A stretch of DNA of 16,034 nt from Fidelibacterota bacterium UBA7303. Lineage in GTDB: Bacteria; Fidelibacterota; Marinisomatia; Marinisomatales; UBA1611. Location: contig DKQR01000034.1 in assembly GCA_002471805.1 (NCBI GenBank), positions 873 to 16,906 on the forward strand, read 5' to 3'. The notes below the pieces were generated by a model. That model searched no databases. It was not told the origin of the DNA and saw only the letters and a program-made list of their open reading frames with translations. The position numbers were made by a program, and so were the translations under genes. Shown here piece by piece: positions 1 through 7,854 of the stretch (position 1 is the stretch's first letter; each line of letters starts with the position of its first letter).

Positions 1-851
1 TGGTTAAAATGATTGCCGTCATTGCCGACTGCCCAATATGTATTATCTACATACCGCATTTCCGATGATTCATCCAGTATAACTGCAGATACAAATAACC
101 AGTCAAAACGATCATCCATACCGCCGGGCGCACCGCCGCCGAAACTGGTTGTCCTTGGTGATTGGGTATGGACATCTGAGTAGGAACTATTATTATGCCA
201 ATGACCAATCCGGTCAATGGGATCAAATAACCTGCCATTGTTATTATCAGCATCACCGGTCAGCATATCAAATGCTGGTTCGGAGGACGAACCATTGGAA
301 TAAATATTGAAGTCACCTGCCACAATAAAATAATTCTCATTCAAATTATTTAGGTAAGTGCGCAGGATGGTAGCCTCCTGCAATCGTTCCTGAGCATTTG
401 ATTCGCCGGAACTCGCCTTAAAATGGACCCCATACACATTGAACTGTATACTGGATTGATTATGAACCATGATCCATTCAACAACATCCCGTGTTCCTGA
501 TGATTGTGCGGTATAAACCACATCCGTACTTATGAATGTAAAATGGTCATGACGGTAAAATAGAGCAATATCCTGGCTTGCACTTTGATTGGTAAAAGTA
601 GCACTTGACCAGGAACCTGGTTCAAAAACATCAAGTACATCAGATTTAAAATGACTAAACCCGGTCTGAGCCACTATTTCTTCAGCAATGATCAGGTCCG
701 GGTCAACAAAATCGATAATGGCAATAAAATCGTCCTCACGATCATTTTCATCTTCAAAATTCAACAGGTTGTACGTCATGATTCTAACTGTACTGGCAGT
801 CAGCCAGCTCATTGAAAATAGAATAAAAAGAGACAGTTTAAGTTTATTCAT
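1..851 (-). CDS. Secreted endonuclease/exonuclease/phosphatase-family protein (3' end outside window)
   Basis: Partial: 283 codons are visible and the reading frame runs off the left edge. The ATG at 851 gives a signal peptide (MNKLKLSLFILFSMSWLTAS) followed by the EEP (DNase I-like) fold. Visible motifs are YNLLN (N28), the acidic AEE pair (E57/E58), GVHFKAS (H143), AGDFN (D180, N182) and, at the very edge, GNDGNH (D278, H281), which would be the catalytic Asp-His end of the domain. So the catalytic core is essentially complete, and what lies beyond the edge is a tail, possibly a T9SS sorting domain as in many relatives (inference). Proteins of this family are Mg-dependent phosphodiesterases; substrate cannot be told (nucleic acid or phosphoester). 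The start overlaps the asparaginase stop by 8 nt (ATGAATAA), with a GAGG about 9 nt upstream, so it is probably translationally coupled as the last visible gene of the operon. Confidence 0.85.
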   Translation of the reverse strand, partial: MNKLKLSLFILFSMSWLTASTVRIMTYNLLNFEDENDREDDFIAIIDFVDPDLIIAEEIVAQTGFSHFKSDVLDVFEPGSWSSATFTNQSASQDIALFYRHDHFTFISTDVVYTAQSSGTRDVVEWIMVHNQSSIQFNVYGVHFKASSGESNAQERLQEATILRTYLNNLNENYFIVAGDFNIYSNGSSSEPAFDMLTGDADNNNGRLFDPIDRIGHWHNNSSYSDVHTQSPRTTSFGGGAPGGMDDRFDWLFVSAVILDESSEMRYVDNTYWAVGNDGNHFN

Positions 852-1824
852 CCACCATTGCCTCAATCCGACCAATTTCAATCTGGTTATGGTTCTTCAG
901 TATTCCTGCGCTGAATCGTTCTAACCTGGTCAGTTCCTTCTTATTCAATAATTGCAAATGTTCCAGTAATTTCATGGTGGACGGAGACAGGGCCCTGAAA
1001 TTTCCATCCAGTACTTTTAGAGCCAGCCCCACACAGCCTCCATCGGCCTTTTTGATGGATACGCCTCTGATGGATTCGCCGCCGATCTTGGTAACACCGC
1101 GGCCCTGCAATGCTTCAATAAAAAGTGTGTCAAAAGTGTCTGATCCGGATACAAGAAAAGGGTGTTTCACCATGGCCTGGTAAGCTCTTTCTAATTCCGG
1201 GTGTTCCCCTGATCCCAGTTTCTGAAATAACCCTGCAATAGCGCCCAGGGTGATAAAGGGAGTGGGGGCAGAACAGCCATCTATACTGGTTGGTATTGCC
1301 TCAAGGCCTGTGTATTCCTGCAGCAGGGCAAAGATCGTTTCCTGGACCGGATGGCTTTTTTGAGTATAATTTTTTATTCCCTGGTTAAGGTGTTTGGCAA
1401 GGGCCAGCATACCGGCGTGTTTCCCGCTGCAATTGTTATGTAGCGCTAATGCCATCTGACCATCTTTTATCATTCCCCAGCGGGTCATTTTATCGGAAGG
1501 ATAATGGGTACCGCATTCATAATCATTAATAGTTAGATCCAGTTTTTCAAGCATGTGCTGAGCCGTATCAACATGTTCTTTTTCACCTTTGTGTGAGGCG
1601 CACATTAAGGCAATATGATGATCGGAAAAACCGGCAGCATCTACGGCACCACCCTTGATGGCAGCAGCAGCCTGGAATGGTTTTAGAGCGGAACGTATAC
1701 AGGTTAAATAATGAGGATCTCCTGCAGAGAAAAATGTTTTTCCATTCTCATCAACGGCGACAGCATAAACAACATGAATGCTTTCTGTAAAATCACCACG
1801 GGTGACTCTGCAAAGGATGGGCAT
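844..1824 (-). CDS. Type II (R. etli-type) L-asparaginase, Zn-dependent family
   Basis: 326 aa, full length for the Asparaginase_II family (PF06089), which hydrolyses L-asparagine to aspartate and ammonia. It is unrelated to the E. coli AnsA/AnsB fold. The residues known from the Rhizobium etli enzyme are all present: the SxxK pair in RSALKPF (S45, K48), the Ser of CASHKGE (S77), and the zinc ligands in NNCSGKH (C132, K135) and DGCSAP (C184). The N-terminus (PILCRVTRGDFTESIH) matches the usual family start, so ATG 1824 is well supported. No signal peptide is seen, so it is cytoplasmic. It sits 5 nt after the YibQ-family gene and has no clear Shine-Dalgarno of its own. Why an asparaginase belongs to a secretion operon is unclear; it may simply share the transcript. 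Confidence 0.93.
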   Translation of the reverse strand: MPILCRVTRGDFTESIHVVYAVAVDENGKTFFSAGDPHYLTCIRSALKPFQAAAAIKGGAVDAAGFSDHHIALMCASHKGEKEHVDTAQHMLEKLDLTINDYECGTHYPSDKMTRWGMIKDGQMALALHNNCSGKHAGMLALAKHLNQGIKNYTQKSHPVQETIFALLQEYTGLEAIPTSIDGCSAPTPFITLGAIAGLFQKLGSGEHPELERAYQAMVKHPFLVSGSDTFDTLFIEALQGRGVTKIGGESIRGVSIKKADGGCVGLALKVLDGNFRALSPSTMKLLEHLQLLNKKELTRLERFSAGILKNHNQIEIGRIEAMVDE

Positions 1825-1829
1825 TATAA

Positions 1830-2657
1830 CTAATACAGCATATTTGAAACGAACTCAAATTTAAATCCTTTTCTCTTTAATTCAGGTATCTGTTTTCTTA
1901 GAACATTCAATGTATTCTGCTTTACGTGGCCGATGCCAATTGCAGAGCCATCCCGCTCTGCGATCTCAACCAAAGATAATAATTGCCTTGTGATTTTTTC
2001 TTCATCATGATCATTGTCCAGAAATACATTGCGTCTTGCAGATGGAACCTTCCAATTGTTCATTATGGATTCGGCAACTGTCTCCGGTGTTGTCCTGCTG
2101 TCAATAAAAAATTTATTGCGCTCTTTTAATACAGCAGCCACAGAATTCATTACACCGGGATCTGCAGTAGCTTGGGATCCCTGATGATTGTTCATGCCAA
2201 TGGCTTCCGGAATTTGATCCAATGCGTCATATACCCGATTCTTTACAGCATCAGGTTTCATATCCACTCGCAGGACAAATTCCTCCTCCCCTCTGTTTTC
2301 ACCTACATTCTCCATGGGCATGTGTACGATCACTTCGTGACCGCGACTCACTGCCTTTTCACCGAAGGAACTGCTGTAGGCATGTCCAGGAATCACAGCA
2401 CAGGTCAGGTTCACACCCAGATGTAAAAAACCATCTGATATTTCATCGTTGCGGTATCCAAAATCATCAATAATGAGGCCGATTTTCCCTTTCACCCGGA
2501 TCGGTTCTGTTACAGCACTGGATTCCTCTATTGTTTCTTTTGCCGCTGTTCCTGGTTCTTCAGCTGGTCCACCCATGCGTTTGATGATGATCAGCAATAA
2601 AACAATAACGACAGTCAAAAAGTAGATAATGGGCGTCCGAAGGTCCAATTTGCTCAT
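1830..2657 (-). CDS. Divergent polysaccharide deacetylase family protein (YibQ/DUF610)
   Basis: 275 aa. One N-terminal membrane anchor (about residues 9-25, rich in I/L/V) precedes a low-complexity acidic linker (about 30-55) and a single periplasmic domain of the divergent polysaccharide deacetylase family (PF04748). Motifs seen: LIIDDFG (D64, D65), the histidine of VHMPME (H112), NNHQGSQAT (H158), FFIDSRTT (D186) and GIGH (H244). These match the metal-binding NodB-like fold core of the family. Function is not firmly known; E. coli YibQ is genetically near the murein hydrolase activator EnvC, so a cell-wall or envelope polysaccharide role is plausible but not shown. The start overlaps the stop of the PorQ-type gene (ATGA), a classic coupling junction. 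Confidence 0.88.
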   Translation of the reverse strand: MSKLDLRTPIIYFLTVVIVLLLIIIKRMGGPAEEPGTAAKETIEESSAVTEPIRVKGKIGLIIDDFGYRNDEISDGFLHLGVNLTCAVIPGHAYSSSFGEKAVSRGHEVIVHMPMENVGENRGEEEFVLRVDMKPDAVKNRVYDALDQIPEAIGMNNHQGSQATADPGVMNSVAAVLKERNKFFIDSRTTPETVAESIMNNWKVPSARRNVFLDNDHDEEKITRQLLSLVEIAERDGSAIGIGHVKQNTLNVLRKQIPELKRKGFKFEFVSNMLY

Positions 2658-3520
2658 GGCAGACGAAGATGCAGAGTGATGGATTGCGGCAGGCCGATAT
2701 CCTGGGATCCAAAGCGAATGCCATAACTGATATTATATTGACCGAGCTGGAGCCCCATCCCGGCGGAGGCAGTGTATATTTCACTGGTTGCGGAGGTCCC
2801 CGCCATGATGCGGAGTTTTTTCCAATTAAATATATTACCAACCCAGATCTGAATCGTTTCAGCAACATCATTCCATTCGGAAGATAAATGCAGTGTATTG
2901 CTGTAGTCGCCAAAATTCAGCTCTTTCGCCAGTCCCACGAAAACACGGGTCGGCAATAAGGGCGCAGTTGACCCCAAGGCAGACATTTTGCCTATATTCA
3001 GGATCGAAAAGCCCAAGGACAGTTTGTTGGGAAAACGGTGCAGATACCCGGCATTCAGGGCCAGCCCTTGTGCGAATTCATTGTAAATCCCCATCCGGAT
3101 CGTCTCCAGAGAAAGCCCGTATCTGGATCGGGCCGAACCAAACGAAACACCAACATTACCGGATATCCCGAAAGATGAAAAATGGGCCAGGGGCTCATCG
3201 GAGGGTCGGTGATCCCGCAGTTCAATGTCTGTCAGACCGCTGTATCTAAATTGTATGTGTAGCGTGCGATTGTTGATATTCTGGTTATAGGCCAAGTTCG
3301 TGGTGGTGACACCACCAAGCCAGGTGCCGTGGCATACAGACAATTCAGGATGTTTTTCAGGAGCCGTAAAAACTGCCGGGTTCACGGAAAAGAAACGACC
3401 GGCAGTGGGATGACTCCCTGCAGCAAGCTCTTCGGCATTGGAGGGCAGGGTTAAAAATTGGGTACCGACAGCAAATAACGGTACCTGGAGCAGATATAAG
3501 ATCCTAGAAATTAAACGCAT
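2654..3520 (-). CDS. PorV/PorQ-family outer-membrane protein, PorQ-type
   Basis: 288 aa from the ATG at 3520. An in-frame extension upstream to 3616 exists but would run 97 nt into the preceding coding region and put the hydrophobic stretch (about residues 5-18) in the interior, so I reject it. Features of the T9SS PorQ family: N-terminal GTQFLTLPSNAEELAAG, the NPA motif (N47-A49), the polar loop ELRDHRPSDEPLAHFSSFG (residues 100-118), and later ILNIGKMSALG. The rest alternates hydrophobic and polar residues, as expected of a beta-barrel. P. gingivalis PorQ is part of the cell-surface attachment complex with PorU, PorV and PorZ. The gene overlaps the preceding PorV-type gene by 17 nt and the next by 4 nt. 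Signal-peptide cleavage is ambiguous (AVG/TQ or T/Q). It could be a second PorV-like paralogue instead; the PorQ call rests on motif resemblance. Confidence 0.75.
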   Translation of the reverse strand: MRLISRILYLLQVPLFAVGTQFLTLPSNAEELAAGSHPTAGRFFSVNPAVFTAPEKHPELSVCHGTWLGGVTTTNLAYNQNINNRTLHIQFRYSGLTDIELRDHRPSDEPLAHFSSFGISGNVGVSFGSARSRYGLSLETIRMGIYNEFAQGLALNAGYLHRFPNKLSLGFSILNIGKMSALGSTAPLLPTRVFVGLAKELNFGDYSNTLHLSSEWNDVAETIQIWVGNIFNWKKLRIMAGTSATSEIYTASAGMGLQLGQYNISYGIRFGSQDIGLPQSITLHLRLP

Positions 3521-4430
3521 AGGAAATGGTATGGGCTGTCTGGGCAGCCCAGTCCATAGAAAATGCATAATCCAGATGCGAATCGAGATGGCGAAACAGG
3601 CTGTATTGATAACCAAACCCGAATCCTATCCGGCCATTGCCAAACCCTCCGCGGAATTTATACTGTTCTAGGATGGTATATTCCACACCGAGCCTGGGTA
3701 TTAAATTGGCAAAGGAGCTATGGTCCGTAATGATACCCAGATCACCAACGATGAATAAACCCTTATAATTTGTTCGTGAACCAATGCGGTAAATCGTGGG
3801 AAATTTATCTTTGTAGGTTCTGCCTTCAGCATAAACATCACCTGTATTCCATTGATAATTCGAACTCAAATCCTGAATCATGATTCCCAAGGTATTAAAT
3901 TGACCAGCCTTGATCAGCAGACCGATATCAAACCCGATTCCTTTGCCCACCAGCTGGTCTGATTCAGTGATGGGTAACTCATAGCGCAATATTTTTACAG
4001 TTGACCCAACGGACAGCCAGGGGAAAATACGCTGGGAGAATGTGATCATGAATGCATTTTCTCCTGTCTGCATCATACTGGTTTTCTCCCCGGCACTGGT
4101 GCGGCCCTGGATATTGGTTACTCCGGAATTGATCCAGGATAGACCAATGCCTGCTGTAGGCGGCAAGGGTGTAGAAAAGCTGGTGGCGGTGAGTCTGCGG
4201 TCCAGGGTCATATTGGAATAGCTGAAACCGACTTGTTTTTGGGTCAGAAGCGATGCCCAGGCCGGGTTGTAAAACACCGCAAAGCCGTGGTCCAGGTCAC
4301 CCGAGAAACCGCCGCCCATTGCCACAGAACGGGAGGTCATGCCCATCCGTAAAAAACCGCCCGGCAATCCAGCCCAATCTTGCGCCGTAATTATGGAAAT
4401 AATGCTAAAGGTGAGAATAAACTGTTTCAT
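3504..4430 (-). CDS. PorV/PorQ-family outer-membrane protein, PorV-type
   Basis: 308 aa from ATG 4430, which shares one base with the upstream stop (TAATG). A 9-codon upstream extension is possible but would spoil the signal peptide. The signal peptide is very short (MKQFILTFSIISIITA) and is followed directly by Gln17, a clean Ala/Gln cleavage site. The mature N-terminus (GLPGGFLRMGMTSRSVAMGG), then NPA (N55-A57), is typical of PorV/PorQ FadL-like barrels, and the protein ends in Phe (YAFNF), the usual terminal aromatic of outer-membrane barrels. PorV (LptO) binds SprA and shuttles cargo from the pore to the sortase complex in Bacteroidota. It is shorter than P. gingivalis PorV (about 390 aa). 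Context between a sorting-domain protein and the PorQ-type gene supports a T9SS role; the exact PorV orthology is inferred. Confidence 0.8.
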   Translation of the reverse strand: MKQFILTFSIISIITAQDWAGLPGGFLRMGMTSRSVAMGGGFSGDLDHGFAVFYNPAWASLLTQKQVGFSYSNMTLDRRLTATSFSTPLPPTAGIGLSWINSGVTNIQGRTSAGEKTSMMQTGENAFMITFSQRIFPWLSVGSTVKILRYELPITESDQLVGKGIGFDIGLLIKAGQFNTLGIMIQDLSSNYQWNTGDVYAEGRTYKDKFPTIYRIGSRTNYKGLFIVGDLGIITDHSSFANLIPRLGVEYTILEQYKFRGGFGNGRIGFGFGYQYSLFRHLDSHLDYAFSMDWAAQTAHTISYAFNF

Positions 4431-6103
4431 TATTTTACAACAATAACTTTTGTCCACTTTGGAGTGGGAGACTGACCTAGAGCTGAAGAAAATCTAAGCC
4501 GGGCAAAATATACGCCATTGGCCACATGATTGCCGTTCTGGCCACGGCCATTCCATTTTATGGCTCCTCTATAGACATTAAGGTCATAATCTTTATGGTA
4601 CACTTTTTCCATGGAAAAACTGAAAACATCAAGGTTTAATTCGTCGCCAGTAATTGGACCAGTGTGAAAACGAACATAACCGTCACCTTCGAGCTGGTTA
4701 TGGGTCAGTGGAGAGAATGGGTTGGGATAGGCATAAACTTCAGCACTATCATATTCTGCCTGAATGATGGACCAATCGAACCCGTGAATATCATTGGCAA
4801 CAGCGATACCATCGGGTGTCCCCAGCCAGATCCGGGGTATGGTATCTCTTTCATCCAGGATCGCCGTATACACCACATCACTTAAAATTTGCTTCTGGGC
4901 CAATAACGTTTGGTCTATCGCTGAGTTAAACTGGGCCCAGTTCACACCATCCAGACTTTTCCACAAACCCGAGGCTGAAGATGCAAATACCAGGGAATCC
5001 CGGGCACTGATATTATAAATCCGTTCACCTATCAATGCTGTTTCCCATGTTGTGCCTCCATCACGGGTATAACTCAGCCCGCGCACCTCACCGGGTGCAT
5101 CAGCATTCACTGTAGCTGCCCAGATGGTTATTTGCCCACGCCAGTATTGTTTCGCGAGGCCCACTACAAAATTGCCGGATAGACCATCTTCAGGGTAGGA
5201 ATAATGTTTCCAACGGATGCATTCTATGGCACTCTGGCCCCAGAGAGTATCCCGTACGATCAGGCCCCGGTTTACACCATTTGCTGTTCCTACCCAGACC
5301 GTATCTCCATACGCCAATACAGAGAATGCTTTATGATTATGATTGCCACCATCACTGGGATCTCTGGGATTCAAATAATAATTTTGTAAAATTTTGGGAC
5401 CTTCACTGGAGTCAAAATTGCCTTCATCGCACAGATCAAATTCAGTCTGGTTATCTAATGGAAGGGGTATATGCCGCCACTCCTTGCGAGGAAAATGATA
5501 GTTTCTAAGCCCGCCGGCCCAGCTAGCGATCCAAAAATATTTCCTGTTCAGGCTGGCATCATAAGTCACATTGGCTTGAGGAACAGTGACAGGCAGCTGC
5601 CTGAAATAACCAACACCGCCTACCAGCTCCAGTGAATCAGATTCCATATCTACAGGTTGTTTAAAATAAGTCCAACCTATCCCGTTTGTATCCTCGGCGG
5701 AAAAGGTCAGGGCTAGACCGAGGCCCATTTGTATACTGCCATCATCTCCTGAAAAGGCTACAAGCATGGAATCATTTAAAACAGCGATCGCAGGAATACC
5801 GCCCTGCGGCAACAGGTTGGTACTATCCAGGTTTTGCAGTGAATCGGTTGTTGTCCTGTACATAAAGACCATATTGTTATCATGAACTGCTAAGCCCCGC
5901 CCGGTACCAAACCAGGTGAGTGAATCACCCATAGTCCGAATCTCAGCCACTACATTGGTCGTTAGGCCTGCTTCCAGTAGCGTATCCGTTAATTCTGCAG
6001 TCAGTGAAAATCTGCTTGGCGCAGTTTGAGCCATACCCAATGCGTATACCCATAACAAACCAAAAAAATATTTTTTGATCCAGCCTATAAAAGTCTTATT
6101 CAT
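4430..6103 (-). CDS. Beta-propeller protein with T9SS C-terminal sorting domain, PorZ-like
   Basis: 557 aa from ATG 6103. The start overlaps the upstream stop by 8 nt (ATGAATAA), and choosing it leaves a good signal peptide (residues 1-25, ending ALGMA) with Gln26 at +1. Propeller-like repeats follow: WFGTGRGLAVHD (from W64), VWVGTANGVNRG, an Asp-box-like YTRDGGTTW (345-353), KSLDGVNW (382-389) and IWLGTPDGIAV. The C-terminus has AYPNPF (458-463), WNGRGQNG and NGVYFARL (529-536), ending KVIVVK, which is the FlgD-like/T9SS type A sorting domain. P. gingivalis PorZ has the same plan (regulator-type propellers plus CTD) and belongs to the attachment complex, and the neighbouring sprA, PorV- and PorQ-type genes support that reading. 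It is shorter than PorZ (about 776 aa), so it may carry only one propeller. It could also be an ordinary T9SS cargo protein. Confidence 0.78.
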   Translation of the reverse strand: MNKTFIGWIKKYFFGLLWVYALGMAQTAPSRFSLTAELTDTLLEAGLTTNVVAEIRTMGDSLTWFGTGRGLAVHDNNMVFMYRTTTDSLQNLDSTNLLPQGGIPAIAVLNDSMLVAFSGDDGSIQMGLGLALTFSAEDTNGIGWTYFKQPVDMESDSLELVGGVGYFRQLPVTVPQANVTYDASLNRKYFWIASWAGGLRNYHFPRKEWRHIPLPLDNQTEFDLCDEGNFDSSEGPKILQNYYLNPRDPSDGGNHNHKAFSVLAYGDTVWVGTANGVNRGLIVRDTLWGQSAIECIRWKHYSYPEDGLSGNFVVGLAKQYWRGQITIWAATVNADAPGEVRGLSYTRDGGTTWETALIGERIYNISARDSLVFASSASGLWKSLDGVNWAQFNSAIDQTLLAQKQILSDVVYTAILDERDTIPRIWLGTPDGIAVANDIHGFDWSIIQAEYDSAEVYAYPNPFSPLTHNQLEGDGYVRFHTGPITGDELNLDVFSFSMEKVYHKDYDLNVYRGAIKWNGRGQNGNHVANGVYFARLRFSSALGQSPTPKWTKVIVVK

Positions 6104-6926
6104 AAACCACCAGAGAATCAATTTCTGATGTGAATGACCCGGCCCAGTCATTTAAATAAAAAGTGGCAAAATATTTCCCCAGAGGATTTTCATTGCCGAT
6201 TGTGATCAGGCGGGAAAACACTCCATCGTTTGCAGTGCGGTCCCAGATGGAAATATTATCCTCACTTTTATTTCCGTCATCGAAAAGGTATATAGGCTCT
6301 CCATTATTTGCATAAGAACCATCCGGTTTTTGAAACATGAGGTAGCAACTGCGGATATCATTTATACCATTAGGGTCAAATACATTTACAAAAATACTGT
6401 CAATGGCATAATAGTTAGCTTCGGTGGGGTGCAACATGGAATCCGGAAATATGACGGCAAGAATTTTCGGAATAAGATTACCTATCTCAAATGAGTCAGG
6501 CTCAGATACTATTTCATCGCCGAAGGTTACTATATAGCGGATATAAACATTTCCGGAATCATTGCCCAGAGTGTTCAGGATCACCCCGGGATCATTTTCA
6601 ATCTTTAAGGCATAAATATGATCGCTGCTTAGAATATCTCCCTGGGAGCCATCGTCAACAAGCGTCAGGGAGTCCGGTGTGTTCCCCTGGTCAGTTCCAA
6701 ACCAAAGGACAGAAACAGAACTTAGCTGCTGGTCATTGTAGACAGTTTCAGTTTCCAATCCAAAATACAGTTTATTTACATCCTGGTGAAATGTGAATTG
6801 TGTATGTAAAATAGGAATTTCTAATTCCGGTTCCGGTGTCTCACCGGGACAAGCCAATAAAAAGATACCAAGAATCATGATGAGGGAGACCCGGTTCCAG
6901 AAAAAATTATTTGCTTGGCGCAACAA
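6096..6926 (-). CDS. Uncharacterised lipoprotein with two DDG-type repeats
   Basis: 276 aa. The start is TTG at 6926, chosen because GAGAGG lies 7 nt upstream and because it gives a full lipoprotein signal with basic residues R3 and R12, a hydrophobic core and lipobox LLAC (C26). A later ATG at 6878 would leave a signal without positive charge. The mature protein looks all-beta. Two copies of a similar unit are visible: LVDDGSQGDILSSDHIYAL (89-107) and YLFDDGN (213-219) continuing to WDRTANDGVFSRL (228-240). Both follow the pattern DDG, then a D/G-rich stretch, then D-x-x-Y/F, as in surface 'choice-of-anchor'/Ig-like domains with possible calcium loops. I do not recognise a named family. It sits 2 nt after the cyclase gene and overlaps the PorZ-like gene, so a role beside the T9SS attachment complex is an inference from context. 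Confidence 0.8.
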   Translation of the reverse strand: MLRQANNFFWNRVSLIMILGIFLLACPGETPEPELEIPILHTQFTFHQDVNKLYFGLETETVYNDQQLSSVSVLWFGTDQGNTPDSLTLVDDGSQGDILSSDHIYALKIENDPGVILNTLGNDSGNVYIRYIVTFGDEIVSEPDSFEIGNLIPKILAVIFPDSMLHPTEANYYAIDSIFVNVFDPNGINDIRSCYLMFQKPDGSYANNGEPIYLFDDGNKSEDNISIWDRTANDGVFSRLITIGNENPLGKYFATFYLNDWAGSFTSEIDSLVVYE

Positions 6927-6928
6927 TT

Positions 6929-7849
6929 CTATTCCTCTCTTTCCCCGCCCCGGTTATAAATATAATCCACCATCAAGCGTCCCACCTGATCAAGGCTTTT
7001 TGCACTGCAATTTTCCGCTACATCATCTATAGTATGATGAAAGTTGGCATAGGGATTTGGATATTTAAAATCAATGATATCAATTGCCGGGATACCGGCG
7101 ATCTCATAAAGCGGCACATGGTCATCGTAAATGGCATAATCTATTTTTCCGCTGAAAGCATCCAGCCCCAGATCTTTGGCCCTGTCCCATAAATCACGTA
7201 CCAGATCCGGATGGAAATCATAGGAATATCGTTCAATAGGCAGGGTCAGTTGTTTGTCTCCCACCATATCCAGATTGATGGCTTCATCGGGACGTGGAAT
7301 CGGCAGATGTTTGGCAAAATATCTGGAACCCTGGCAGTAGGTTTCATTCAAACCAGGCGAACCGAGGTCCTCTGCATCGAAAAATACAAGATTCACACCA
7401 ATAGGTGCCGGGTTTTCCGCCAGTATCCTGGCCAGTTCCAGCAATACTGCTACACCGGATGCCCCATCATTGGCACCCATGATGGGCGTACGACGGTTTC
7501 TTTTTTCCGGGTCTCTGTCTGCCCATGGACGAGTATCCCAGTGCGCGGATATGATAGTTTGAAAATCAGCATCTGGATTGAAACGCCCGATAATATTCTG
7601 GAAGTCATAAGTTTTGTGATCTACTTGTTCCCGGTATCTAAAATCCTGCAAAACAATATCATCTGCATAGGCCTCCAATTCCTCGATAATAAATTGACGG
7701 CAGGCGTAATAGCCATCGGATCCAGGATTTCTGGGACCAAAATCACATTGATCCAGGAGATATTGAAAAGCGTTATCCTTATCGAACCTCGGAAAATTGG
7801 ATTGGCATCCTATCATTCCGAACAGAAGGGTTATAATTATGATTCGCAT
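6929..7849 (-). CDS. Glutaminyl-peptide cyclotransferase (M28 fold), lipoprotein
   Basis: 306 aa. Lipoprotein signal MRIIIITLLFGMIGC (lipobox Cys15) places it outside the cytoplasmic membrane. Glutaminyl cyclases convert N-terminal Gln to pyroglutamate. Signature residues of the bacterial M28-type cyclases are present: AHWDTRPWAD (H103, D105), GANDGASG (Zn ligand D128), FFDAEDLG (acidic pair E160/D161), NLDMVG (D194), YDDHVPL (D243, H244) followed by AGIPAIDIIDF, and FHHTIDD (H272, last Zn ligand). The DDHxP and HTxDD blocks favour cyclase over M28 aminopeptidase, which is the main alternative. It starts 5 nt after the sprA stop. In Bacteroidota, secreted proteins commonly expose Gln after signal cleavage, so the linkage to sprA suggests it caps exported or T9SS-linked proteins. 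Confidence 0.9.
   Translation of the reverse strand: MRIIIITLLFGMIGCQSNFPRFDKDNAFQYLLDQCDFGPRNPGSDGYYACRQFIIEELEAYADDIVLQDFRYREQVDHKTYDFQNIIGRFNPDADFQTIISAHWDTRPWADRDPEKRNRRTPIMGANDGASGVAVLLELARILAENPAPIGVNLVFFDAEDLGSPGLNETYCQGSRYFAKHLPIPRPDEAINLDMVGDKQLTLPIERYSYDFHPDLVRDLWDRAKDLGLDAFSGKIDYAIYDDHVPLYEIAGIPAIDIIDFKYPNPYANFHHTIDDVAENCSAKSLDQVGRLMVDYIYNRGGEREE
6934..6939 (-). promoter_or_regulatory. Ribosome binding site deciding the TTG start of the lipoprotein gene
   Basis: GAGAGG on the minus strand lies inside the last codons of the cyclase gene, 7 nt before TTG 6926. It supports the TTG start that gives a complete lipoprotein signal. Confidence 0.55.
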
Positions 7850-7854
7850 AAATA

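Noticed and set aside
3521..3616. Upstream extension of the PorQ-type protein to 3616
   Set aside because: It lies wholly within the PorV-type coding sequence and would bury the hydrophobic signal peptide 32 residues inside.
6104..6151. Upstream extension of the PorZ-like protein to 6151
   Set aside because: The extra 16 residues lie over the lipoprotein gene and put a polar stretch ahead of the signal peptide; ATG 6103 with the 8-nt overlap is more natural.
6929..7849. M28 aminopeptidase as the identity of this gene
   Set aside because: The DDHVPL, AGIPAIDIIDF and FHHTIDD blocks fit glutaminyl cyclases better than the two-zinc aminopeptidases.
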